Source: JAGORM01 sp050255815
Lineage (GTDB): Bacteria > Patescibacteriota > Microgenomatia > Levybacterales > GWA1-39-11
Direction of reading: 5' to 3'
DNA length: 35,497 bases
NCBI GenBank assembly: GCA_050255815.1
Contig: JBLMVJ010000036.1
Coordinates: 1-35,497 of the forward strand
In this document: piece after piece, positions 7,394-14,424 of the stretch
Layout of the letters: each line of letters starts with the position of its first letter
Position numbering within the stretch: position 1 is the first letter of the stretch
Made by a program: the position numbers and the translations under genes
Notes under the pieces: model-generated
The model's database searches: none
What the model was told of the DNA's origin: nothing
The model's input: only the letters and a program-made list of their open reading frames with translations

Positions 7394-9901
7394 ATGACAA
7401 AATTAACCGGCCTATCAGAAAAAGTATTTTTAGATAGATACTCCTTAAAAGATAAGGATGGAGCACCCCTAGAGAAGACCCCGGAGGAAATGTGGAAGCG
7501 CGTTGCCCGCGGTATAGCGGACGCAGAACCAAAAGAGAAAAAAGCTATTTGGCGCAAAAAATTCTATGAAGTCATGAAGGATTTCAAATTCCTTCCCGGC
7601 GGCCGCATTTTTGCCGGCGCCGGAACCGGTTATGACGTAACCTACTATAACTGCTTTGTGATTCCGTCCCCTAAAGACTCACGGGACGGCATTTTAGAAA
7701 ACTTGAAATCCATGATAGAAATTATGGCCCGCGGCGGGGGTGTAGGCCTGAATTTGTCCTCACTTCGGCCACGCGGTGCTAGAGTTAAGAAGGTAAACGG
7801 ATTCTCATCCGGCCCTATTAATTGGGCAGAGTTGTATTCCCTGGCAACTAAAGATATTGTCCAGCAGGGCGGATCCCGCCGTGGCGCACTCATGCTCATG
7901 CTCCATGACTGGCATCCGGATATAGAAGAATTTATTACGGTAAAACAGGACCTGACCCGCATTAACGGTGCTAACCTGTCCGTCTGCCTGTCTGATGAAT
8001 TTATGGAGGCAGTGAAAAAAGATGCGGACTGGAACCTGTACTATCCTGACCTGGATGATCCCCAGTATGATGAGAAATGGGACGGGGACATGGAAGAATG
8101 GAAGAAGTTAGGCGGGCGGGTGAAAGTCTACAAGACTATTAAAGCCTCTTACCTCTGGGACCTTATTTGTACTGCTGCATGGCGTTCTGCAGAACCGGGC
8201 CTTCATTTCCTGGACCGCTCCAACAAACGTTCTAATACCTGGTATTTTGAAAAATTAGTTGCCACTAACCCTTGTGGTGAGCAGCCGTTATCCCCCTGGG
8301 CCGTATGCAACCTGGGTGCTATGAATTTAGTAGCGTATGTAAAAAACGGAAAGTTTGATTATGACCATTTTGGCAAAGACGTGCAGGTTGCAATCCGTTT
8401 CCTGGATGACGTTATTGACCAGACCTACTACTTCCTCAAAGAAAATGAAGTGCGCGCAAAAGATATCCGCCGGACCGGGCTGGGCATCATGGGATTAGGG
8501 GATGCTTTGATTATGATGAAGATGCGTTACGGGTCAGAAGAGTCCCTTCCTACTATTGAAAAAATCTTTAAGACCCTGCGGGACAATGCGTTTATTGCCT
8601 CCACGGATATAGCAAAAGAAAAAGGTGCCTTCCCGCACTTTGACGCTGAAAAATACTTGCAGGGGTACCACATTAAAGCATTGCCCAAGACAATACGTGA
8701 GCGGATTGCAAAATACGGGGTGAGAAACGCGGTACTTCTCACTATAGCCCCTACCGGTACTACCAGCCTTTTGGCGGGGGTTACCTCAGGGATTGAGCCG
8801 GTGTATGAGTTTGAATTCATCAGGAAAAGTAAGCTGGGCGTAGATAAGCTGTACCATCCATTGTATGACCAGTGGAGGAAAGAGCATCCGGAAGAAGCCC
8901 GTCCTGAATACTTTGTATCCGCAAATGACCTATCACCTATGGACCATGCAAAGGTCCAGGCTGTTGCCCAGGGTTATATTGACTCTTCCATCTCCAAGAC
9001 GGTAAATGCCCCTAACTCCCACACGGTAGATGATGTGAAGATGCTGTATATGGCAGCTTATGATATGGGCATGAAAGGCATTACCTACATGAGGGATGGG
9101 TCACGCCAGGGAGTTTTGCAGCGGGAAGAAAAGCCTGCGGAAGAAGTTAAAAAAGAAGAGGTTAAAAAAACGTCTGTTATTTCCAAACGGCCTATGGTGA
9201 TGCGCGGGCTTACGTACAAAACGCAGACACCGCTAGGGGATGCTTTTGTGACTATAAACAGTGATGAAAGTTCTAACCCGTTTGAAATGTTTATTACCAT
9301 AGGAAAATCCGGGTCAGATGTAGCCGCTATGGCAGACGCGCTGGGGAGGATTATTTCATTAGTCCTGCGCCTCCAGAGTCCGGTAGAGCCCAGGGAGCGG
9401 ATCCGCCAGATTATTGCCCAGCTTTCCGGCATAGGTGGTATGCGCTCAGTTGGCTTTGGCCCTAACAGAGTCCGGTCAGTACCGGATGCTATGGCAAAAG
9501 TCCTTGCAGAAGAATTTGGGTTTAAAGTAAATGGACGTGTGGTAGATGCCCCCATCCATGTCCCGGCCCCCACAGATGCTGCCTCTGCCCCTGTGGAAGC
9601 TGCTAACGGTCATGCATCCAATGGGAATGGTCACAGCAATGGGAATGGAAACGGAAATGGACACTCTTCAGTTAACAGCGTGCCGGTAGTAAAAGCTGAC
9701 GCAGTCCCGGCACAAGTGCTCCAGAGCGCCTTAGGTGCAGTAGCAGAGATTAGGCCGCAGATGATTGAACAGTTACCGTTGGAAACAGAGGCTCCTGAAA
9801 CTAACTCCCATGTAGATGTATGCCCTGAATGCGGCGTAGCATCCTTTGTCCATGAAGAAGGTTGTGTGAAGTGCTACTCTTGTGGACATTCCGAGTGCTA
9901 A
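7394..9901 (+). CDS. nrdJ: Class II (adenosylcobalamin-dependent) ribonucleoside reductase
   Basis: Reduces ribonucleotides to deoxyribonucleotides with a B12-generated thiyl radical; cytosolic. At 835 aa it is a normal length. The N-terminal domain begins LSEKVFLDRYSLKD. C87 sits in TYYNCFVIP, and the active-site segment NPCGEQPLSPWAVCNLG has C294 and E296. The loop APTGTTSLLAGVTSGIEPVYEFEF follows. After about residue 600 comes a second domain typical of NrdJ (PLGDAFVTINSDESSNPFEMFI). Next is a low-complexity Asn/Gly/His linker (about 735-758), then a C-terminal zinc ribbon with C810, C813, C824, C827, C830 and C835. There is no intein and no N-terminal ATP cone; allostery is left to the standard site, with NrdR at the promoter. 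It starts 1 nt after the TM gene with no Shine-Dalgarno, so translation is probably coupled. The adenosyltransferase downstream supplies its cofactor. Confidence 0.97.
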   Translation: MTKLTGLSEKVFLDRYSLKDKDGAPLEKTPEEMWKRVARGIADAEPKEKKAIWRKKFYEVMKDFKFLPGGRIFAGAGTGYDVTYYNCFVIPSPKDSRDGILENLKSMIEIMARGGGVGLNLSSLRPRGARVKKVNGFSSGPINWAELYSLATKDIVQQGGSRRGALMLMLHDWHPDIEEFITVKQDLTRINGANLSVCLSDEFMEAVKKDADWNLYYPDLDDPQYDEKWDGDMEEWKKLGGRVKVYKTIKASYLWDLICTAAWRSAEPGLHFLDRSNKRSNTWYFEKLVATNPCGEQPLSPWAVCNLGAMNLVAYVKNGKFDYDHFGKDVQVAIRFLDDVIDQTYYFLKENEVRAKDIRRTGLGIMGLGDALIMMKMRYGSEESLPTIEKIFKTLRDNAFIASTDIAKEKGAFPHFDAEKYLQGYHIKALPKTIRERIAKYGVRNAVLLTIAPTGTTSLLAGVTSGIEPVYEFEFIRKSKLGVDKLYHPLYDQWRKEHPEEARPEYFVSANDLSPMDHAKVQAVAQGYIDSSISKTVNAPNSHTVDDVKMLYMAAYDMGMKGITYMRDGSRQGVLQREEKPAEEVKKEEVKKTSVISKRPMVMRGLTYKTQTPLGDAFVTINSDESSNPFEMFITIGKSGSDVAAMADALGRIISLVLRLQSPVEPRERIRQIIAQLSGIGGMRSVGFGPNRVRSVPDAMAKVLAEEFGFKVNGRVVDAPIHVPAPTDAASAPVEAANGHASNGNGHSNGNGNGNGHSSVNSVPVVKADAVPAQVLQSALGAVAEIRPQMIEQLPLETEAPETNSHVDVCPECGVASFVHEEGCVKCYSCGHSEC

Positions 9902-9940
9902 CGAGGAATTCCACGAGAGCACGAGCGAAGCGAGGCTCGT

Positions 9941-9961
9941 TGCGGGCATAGCGAATGCTAA
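9941..9961 (+). other. In-frame second copy of the nrdJ C-terminal codons plus stop
   Basis: Forty nt after the nrdJ stop, and in the same frame, lie seven codons reading C-G-H-S-E-C-stop. They repeat the real C-terminus (9881-9901) with five base differences, all synonymous. See findings. Confidence 0.6.
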
Positions 9962-10029
9962 CCGTAAGATGTAAGACTTAAGACGTAAGAGATCTTATTT
10001 CATAAGTCATATATCTTAGATCTAAATAA

Positions 10030-10182
10030 TTAACGTCAGGTAACTCGGGTGTAATTCCCGGTCAGTGCCGCTACTGTAAAGACAGAAAACTACGTTAATA
10101 CAAGTCCGCCATCCTTTGGAGGCGGAGCTCGAGCAAGCCTTTTTTTGTGCCTCCTCGAGCAAAACGCGGGGAGGCTTTTTTT
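10030..10182 (+). promoter_or_regulatory. Cobalamin (AdoCbl-type) riboswitch with expression platform
   Basis: A perfect closing helix TTAACGT/ACGTTAA (10030-10036 with 10092-10098) encloses the conserved cobalamin core: GGTAACTCGGGTGTAATTCCC followed by CAGTGCCGCTACTGTAA. The small stems CGGG/CCCG and CAGT/ACTG are formed. A degenerate B12-box region AAGTCCGCCATCC follows. TCCGCC (10105-10110) pairs with GGCGGA (10121-10126). That pairing would compete with the downstream terminator stems, because GGAGGC at 10118-10123 can also pair with GCCTCC at 10149-10154. It should switch the adenosyltransferase gene off when adenosylcobalamin is abundant. The class is identified from core sequence only. 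Confidence 0.85.
10149..10182 (+). terminator. Rho-independent terminator of the riboswitch
   Basis: A 9-bp stem (GCCTCCTCG with CGGGGAGGC, one G-U pair, loop AGCAAAACG) is followed by seven T (10176-10182). ATG 10184 comes one base later. A weaker hairpin plus seven T lies just upstream (10118-10146). Confidence 0.85.
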
Positions 10183-10183
10183 G

Positions 10184-10732
10184 ATGCCAATATACACAAA
10201 AACAGGAGATAAAGGAAAAACATCACTTTTTACCGGCAAGCGGGTTTTTAAAGATGACCCTCGGATAGAAGCCTATGGCGCACTGGATGAGTTGAATTCT
10301 GTTATTGGAGTTATCCTATCAAGCACTACCAAAACGGATAAAGAGAGTATATATATTACTCAGACACTTTTGGGTGTTCAGGTGGTGATTTTTCCCATCT
10401 GCTCATATCTTGCTGGGCTAAAAGACGTACTGAAAGATATACAACTGGAAGAAAAAATAAAAAAGATGGAAAAAGACATAGACTACATGACGGACAAAAT
10501 GCCAACCCTGAACAATTTTATTTTACCCGGCGGCGGAGTAGTGGGATCACATTTACATTTGGCACGGACTGTAACAAGGCGGGCGGAAAGGCACATGGTA
10601 AAACTTGGGAGAAAACAAAGTTTAGATCCTTTAGTCATAAAATACATAAACCGCCTTTCAGATTTATTCTTTACGTTAGCCCGCTATGCAAATAATATAG
10701 AGAAGAAGAAAGAAACCATTTGGGAGAGATGA
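10184..10732 (+). CDS. Cob(I)alamin adenosyltransferase, PduO type
   Basis: Transfers adenosyl from ATP to cob(I)alamin, giving adenosylcobalamin, the cofactor of NrdJ. The 182-aa protein starts at the family's canonical MPIYTKTGDKGKTSLFTG; the longer frame from 10145 runs through the terminator hairpin and is rejected. Family motifs are the ATP-binding YTKTGDKGxT start, KDDPRIEAYGALDELNS, and the C-terminal LPGGGxxGSHLHLARTVTRRAER with NRLSDLFFTLARYAN. The start codon sits one base after the riboswitch terminator, so expression should respond to the end product. The neighbour nrdJ is the evident consumer; no cobalamin synthesis genes are in the window, so salvage is likely. Confidence 0.95.
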   Translation: MPIYTKTGDKGKTSLFTGKRVFKDDPRIEAYGALDELNSVIGVILSSTTKTDKESIYITQTLLGVQVVIFPICSYLAGLKDVLKDIQLEEKIKKMEKDIDYMTDKMPTLNNFILPGGGVVGSHLHLARTVTRRAERHMVKLGRKQSLDPLVIKYINRLSDLFFTLARYANNIEKKKETIWER

Positions 10733-10757
10733 ACAATAAAATACGCAATTCAGAATT

Positions 10758-12182
10758 ATGAGGATAGCTGAAGCACCAAGACCATATCTACAACCGGTAA
10801 GAACAGACCGGCTGCAGGATAGGAACATCCTACGGGTTACGGAACAAGATCAAACAGTCCCGGAATTAGCACGGGAAATAGTCAAAATTAACGCAAAAGG
10901 GCCGGGGGAAAGGCGCCTGTACAGCCTGGAAGGGACCGGTTTCCATATAGAAAGTCAAATAGGCCTTTTGGTTGATAATTATAAAAACGGAGTACCCGTT
11001 GCCCAATCTTTCCAGCAAATAGAGCAAGACATCCACGGGTTTAATATGGAGTACCTGAAAGAGGCGCCGGTTTTTGGCATCCCGTTAAAAAAGAGAGAGG
11101 TGGCCGGAGAAACGCGGATAGTGGGAAAACTCTATGCAGATAAATTATGGGAGGATACCACAGATGCCATAGAGCGGGAAGGCGTAGTGAAAGAGTCAGT
11201 GCGGGGAATGGCAAAAAAACTGGAAAAAGCAGCCCCGGGAAGTATGTTTGTATTCCATAGTGGCGAGGGTTGGAGTGGATACCAGGTCAGAGGCGGAAAC
11301 CTTGAAAAACTAAATGAGGAAGATCTAAGGACAGGAATGGCACAAGAGGTGCGTTATCCGGACTCGCAGACGTATCTGGTGAAGGTAAACACAGACGGAA
11401 AACTTACGGCCGTAACACTAAAAGCCCATATGAGTCTTTCTCAGAGTGAGGCATTTATCGGTAAGCTAACCGGACAGGAAATACCCTCAGACACTGAATT
11501 AACAGAGAAAGAGCGGATAAAAAGGGTAGTTGGGACTGTTGTAGAATTTAGTCCGGAAGATGGAAAAAGTCCTAAAGATATAGTAAAAGTTATTAAGCAG
11601 ATTGTGGGAAGTAATGTTGCTTATTCAGATTCTACAGGGCGGGACCGGACATTTGATGAAATGATGTTCATGCTGCAAAATCCGCAGAGTTTGGAAGATC
11701 TGGACGAGACCTCAAAGAGACTGGTTGGCAATTTTAGGGAGTATGCAAAATGGCGCATGGGCTTTTCAGACGCTGAAGTAGAGTCTGACCTGAGGACTGC
11801 ACTAGGCTACACCGTTTTGCGGCTCATGCATGAGACGCAAGGAGAAGCGGAAATAGGGATGTATGCTTCTATGGAAGAAGGCCGGGCATACAGTATAGAA
11901 GAGCGTAACATCATTCCGTTTGACCCCCGGAAAGCCTTAGAAGAGATGCAGAAAAGGCCGGGGTGTGCAGGAGGAGGAAATACCATGAAGGTTGATTCCG
12001 TATCCCCACGGGCAGGAGTATTTGGTAATGAAGCAAGCGTTTTCAGCAATGAAGAAGATAAGTGGTTCAACTGCCCAAAATGCAAATATAAGGCTGATGG
12101 ACCGGTAGGGAATACGTGCCCGGGGTGCGGTTTAACTAAAGAAAAATATGCTCAGGAGGAAGGAGTAGAAGTCTGTGACTGA
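10758..12182 (+). CDS. Hypothetical protein with C-terminal zinc ribbon (474 aa)
   Basis: No family recognised for the main body. It is soluble, charged and mixed alpha/beta, with no signal or membrane span. The C-terminus carries a zinc-ribbon signature, CPKC then CPGC, within FNCPKCKYKADGPVGNTCPGCG, followed by an acidic tail ending VCD. An additional Cys occurs near RPGCAGGG. ATG 10758 has no Shine-Dalgarno. A TAAAAT lies 15 nt upstream, so a short-leader promoter is possible, or co-transcription with the adenosyltransferase gene 25 nt away. Its last 8 bases overlap a 52-aa zinc-binding ORF. Confidence 0.85.
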   Translation: MRIAEAPRPYLQPVRTDRLQDRNILRVTEQDQTVPELAREIVKINAKGPGERRLYSLEGTGFHIESQIGLLVDNYKNGVPVAQSFQQIEQDIHGFNMEYLKEAPVFGIPLKKREVAGETRIVGKLYADKLWEDTTDAIEREGVVKESVRGMAKKLEKAAPGSMFVFHSGEGWSGYQVRGGNLEKLNEEDLRTGMAQEVRYPDSQTYLVKVNTDGKLTAVTLKAHMSLSQSEAFIGKLTGQEIPSDTELTEKERIKRVVGTVVEFSPEDGKSPKDIVKVIKQIVGSNVAYSDSTGRDRTFDEMMFMLQNPQSLEDLDETSKRLVGNFREYAKWRMGFSDAEVESDLRTALGYTVLRLMHETQGEAEIGMYASMEEGRAYSIEERNIIPFDPRKALEEMQKRPGCAGGGNTMKVDSVSPRAGVFGNEASVFSNEEDKWFNCPKCKYKADGPVGNTCPGCGLTKEKYAQEEGVEVCD

Positions 12183-12333
12183 TAAAAATAACCAAGGAGA
12201 ATGCATAGATTGTTACAAAATAAAGTGCCGCGGTTGCGGATGGGAGCCTGATAAAGATGAATTTGGGCTCATTAATAGAGGCCTTTTAACCTCATGCCCC
12301 AAATGCGCCTGGAAACCGGGAGAGAACATATAG
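12175..12333 (+). CDS. Small six-cysteine zinc-binding protein (52 aa)
   Basis: GTG start at 12175, overlapping the end of the 474-aa gene by 8 nt. AAGGAG lies 9 nt upstream. The protein has three CxxC pairs: C10/C13, C18/C21 and C41/C44 (CRGCGWEPD and CPKCAWKPG stand out). The spacing and the aromatic residue after each knuckle look like genuine zinc ribbons rather than chance. It repeats the theme of the CPKC/CPGC tail of the upstream gene, so the two may act together. No function can be assigned. Confidence 0.65.
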   Translation: MTDKNNQGECIDCYKIKCRGCGWEPDKDEFGLINRGLLTSCPKCAWKPGENI

Positions 12334-12690
12334 GATTTATGATCTATGATATAAGACCTATGATAGATAAGCCACCCTCACTCTTATATACCCTTATCAC
12401 CCCGAAGACATTGTGTCTCTCTAATTTAAAAATTTGTAGCATTTGATATTTGAAATTGGTAGTATTGGCAAAATAGCCTCAAAACAATCCCTAGATCCTG
12501 TAGTAAATATTCTATTTTGTGGATAAAAGTGTATAAGTAGAAAAGAGTAAGCCCATAATATAGGCTTGCGGTGCTCCTCGCAAAATGCGAGTGCGCGCCT
12601 AAGTCCTGTAGTTTACCCTCAGAAAAATCTACTTTCTTGCTATGAACTATGAACCATCAACCATGAACCGTTTCCTCTTATAATGTATCT
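12334..12690. other. 357-nt intergenic region with micro-repeats and a strong hairpin
   Basis: No ORF worth calling before comF. It contains degenerate short repeats (TATGAT units at 12337-12369; ATGAACC-like units at 12642-12670), a copy pair of TCCTGTAGT (about 12506 and 12604) and a hairpin at 12568-12598. That hairpin has a perfect core CTCGCA-AAA-TGCGAG (12577-12591) extended outward by interrupted GC pairs. It has no T-run on either side and so is not an ordinary terminator. Confidence 0.4.
12679..12684 (+). promoter_or_regulatory. -10 box of comF-like gene, leaderless spacing
   Basis: A consensus TATAAT ends exactly 6 nt before ATG 12691, so the transcript should start at the A of ATG. 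The -35 is weak. Confidence 0.6.
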
Positions 12691-13392
12691 ATGTTCGCCT
12701 TTTTACTTGATTATTTATTCCCCAAACGCTGTGTTGGCTGTAAAAAAATAGGAAGGTACCTGTGTGACAACTGTTTCTCAGGCATTGAGTTGTACCAGGA
12801 GTTCGTTTGCCCTATGTGTCTGAAACGTTCTATTACCGGCCAAACGCACCCGGGTTGCATTTACCCTTACGCGATAGACGGATTAATAAGCGGAGTAGTG
12901 TATAAAGGGGTGGTGAAGAGGCTCTTATACAGGTTTAAATTTTCCCCATTTATATCTGATTTGAAGCACACTGTAGGTTCATTATTTACAGAAACCGTGT
13001 CCCAGAATGAGCTTTTTATGAGACTCCTCTCCTCCCATCCTATAGTAACGGTAGTGCCCCTATCCTCCCGGAAGCTGAAAAACAGGGGCTATAACCAGGC
13101 AGACCTGTTAGCGGGCTCTTTGGCACAGGAGTTTAGGATTCCAAAAATAGACAGTTTAGTAAGGATAAAAATTACCAAACCTCAGTTTAAGCTGGATAAG
13201 AAACAACGGATACAAAATGTACAACATGCATTTCAAATTAATCTGAAAAATAAAATGAAAATAAAAAATAGAATTATATTTTTGGTTGATGATCTGTCAA
13301 CTTCATGCGCCACATTACAGGAATGCGCAAAAGTCCTGAAGCGTAATGGCGCCAAAAAAGTCTACGGGGTAACCTTTGCGAGGGAAATCTAA
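12691..13392 (+). CDS. ComF/GntX family phosphoribosyltransferase-like protein
   Basis: A 233-aa protein of normal ComF length. The N-terminal zinc finger is CVGCKKIGRYLCDNC then CPMC. The type I phosphoribosyltransferase fold follows, with VVPLSSRKLKNRGYNQADLLA and a PRPP loop IIFLVDDLSTSCATLQECA, where the usual D-D-x-x-T-T-G-A-T is changed to DDLSTSCAT. ComF proteins are needed for DNA uptake in naturally competent bacteria, but many homologues are of uncertain role. The start ATG 12691 begins MFAFLLDYLFPKRC, typical of the family, and fits the leaderless promoter. It is followed by smpB 53 nt later under a separate promoter. Confidence 0.9.
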   Translation: MFAFLLDYLFPKRCVGCKKIGRYLCDNCFSGIELYQEFVCPMCLKRSITGQTHPGCIYPYAIDGLISGVVYKGVVKRLLYRFKFSPFISDLKHTVGSLFTETVSQNELFMRLLSSHPIVTVVPLSSRKLKNRGYNQADLLAGSLAQEFRIPKIDSLVRIKITKPQFKLDKKQRIQNVQHAFQINLKNKMKIKNRIIFLVDDLSTSCATLQECAKVLKRNGAKKVYGVTFAREI

Positions 13393-13430
13393 ATCAGGGA
13401 TTAGCGTATAGCGTAGAGCATTTAGTTAGT

Positions 13431-13439
13431 TGGTATAAT
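13431..13439 (+). promoter_or_regulatory. Extended -10 promoter of smpB, leaderless spacing
   Basis: TGGTATAAT, a perfect extended -10, ends 6 nt before ATG 13446. The -35 region is weak, as expected with an extended -10. Confidence 0.7.
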
Positions 13440-13445
13440 AGAGGC

Positions 13446-13886
13446 ATGAGAATACTGAACAAGAAAGCACCCAGGGATTTTGAAATTGAGGAACGGTTGG
13501 AAGCCGGTATAGTTTTACAAGGTCAGGAAGTAAAAGCCGTAAAATTAGGCCATGCAGACCTTACGGGCTCTTATGTAAAAATTCTGGGGTCTGAAGCGTA
13601 TTTGGTAAATGCCAGGATATTTCCGTATGAGTATGCCCGTACTCAGGGATATCAGGAAACCCGCACCCGGAAATTACTCTTACATAAAAAAGAAATGCTC
13701 CGGTTAAAAAATAAGCTGGCTGAGGGGAAATATACCATGGTTGGCCTTTCCCTGTATGAAAAAGGCGGCCTCATTAAAGCAGAAATAGCTATGGCCCGTG
13801 GGAAGAAAAAACAAGACAAGAGGCAAGATTTAAAGGAGCGGGATTTAAAGCGGGAGGCTGAAACTGAGCTCAAATACAGCGTATGA
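13446..13886 (+). CDS. smpB: SsrA-binding protein SmpB
   Basis: A 146-aa protein of standard length that binds tmRNA and delivers it to stalled ribosomes for trans-translation. Recognised by NKKAPRDFEIEERLEAGIVLQGQEVKAVKLGHADLTGSYV, the YEYARTQGYQETRTRKLLLHKKE segment, the KGGLIKAEIAMARGKKKQDKRQDLKERDLKRE tail and the basic C-terminus. Its partner tmRNA lies 150 nt downstream on the same strand behind its own promoter. The start is set by the extended -10 placed 6 nt upstream; there is no Shine-Dalgarno. Confidence 0.97.
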   Translation: MRILNKKAPRDFEIEERLEAGIVLQGQEVKAVKLGHADLTGSYVKILGSEAYLVNARIFPYEYARTQGYQETRTRKLLLHKKEMLRLKNKLAEGKYTMVGLSLYEKGGLIKAEIAMARGKKKQDKRQDLKERDLKREAETELKYSV

Positions 13887-13893
13887 ATGAGGT

Positions 13894-13954
13894 AAGAACA
13901 TCCTATTCTGAGGCACGAAGAACATCCTATTCTGAGGCACGAAGAACATCCTAT
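13894..13954 (+). repeat. 24-bp tandem repeat, 2.5 copies
   Basis: Two exact copies of a 24-bp unit (13894-13917 and 13918-13941, beginning AAGAACATCC and ending GAGGCACG) are followed by the first 13 bases of a third. They lie between the smpB stop and the tmRNA promoter. Confidence 0.9.
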
Positions 13955-13959
13955 AGGAC

Positions 13960-13988
13960 TGGACAAACAGCCTCAAATTTGATATAAT
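13960..13988 (+). promoter_or_regulatory. tmRNA promoter
   Basis: TGGACA - 17 nt - TATAAT. Transcription would start near 13995, about 40 nt before the mature 5' end at 14036, which RNase P would create. Confidence 0.75.
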
Positions 13989-14035
13989 ACCTCTACTCTT
14001 CTTAAGGCCTAGAAATATCGCTTTGAGAAGAATCT

Positions 14036-14424
14036 GGGGATGTAAGAATCGACAGATGTTGCTCTTTTAAAACTGCAAGCCGGCCATGGTTCAAAGCCGT
14101 AAAACAGGACCAAAATACATGCTGAAGGTAAAATTCAGCGTTTCATTAGCATGTTTAATGCTGATGGAGGACGTTACACTCCTTCCTACGCATTCGCAGC
14201 TTAATGAGCTGTCTGTACCGTTTCTTTTCTTAACGGATAGGTGCAGGCATAAACTTAGTTAAGATAGGGTCTTGAGGGTGATTGGGTCAGGACTAGAAAA
14301 CTAAAATCTTGGAATTGCTTTTCCTGTTAATTGGATCAGGGCAAAACGACAATTAAAAATTAACTACGCTTGTAGATGTTCTAAAAAGTAATTTTTGGAC
14401 GGGAGATCAAACTCCCCATCTCCA
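14036..14424 (+). ncRNA. ssrA: Transfer-messenger RNA (tmRNA)
   Basis: The 5' end GGGGATGTAAGAATCGACAG and the 3' end ATCTCCA form the tRNA-like acceptor: GGGGATG 14036-14042 pairs with CATCTCC 14417-14423, one G-U. A is the discriminator at 14424, and CCA is not encoded. The tag frame, read back from a tandem TAATGA stop (14205-14210), begins about A-E-G-K-I-Q-R-F and ends T-P-S-Y-A-F-A-A, roughly 27 codons (14124-14204), much longer than the usual 10 or so. The C-terminal AFAA replaces the common ALAA but should still mark substrates for Clp-type proteases. The T-arm is odd: GGGAG/CTCCC encloses only six bases. It lies beside smpB, its functional partner. Confidence 0.93.

Noticed and set aside
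9085..9573. 162-aa antisense ORF inside nrdJ
   Set aside because: It lies opposite a conserved enzyme and has no promoter or family resemblance; a shadow of nrdJ codon bias.
9902..9960. Stop-codon readthrough producing an extended NrdJ
   Set aside because: The real tail already completes the six-cysteine zinc ribbon and no readthrough signal is visible; kept only as an observation about the duplicated tail.
10145..10183. N-terminal extension of the adenosyltransferase (13 extra residues)
   Set aside because: It would be translated from the terminator hairpin and T-run; the family always starts at MPIYTKTGDKG-like sequence at 10184.
13894..13954. CRISPR-like repeats
   Set aside because: Copies are directly tandem with no spacers, only 2.5 units, and no cas genes are present.
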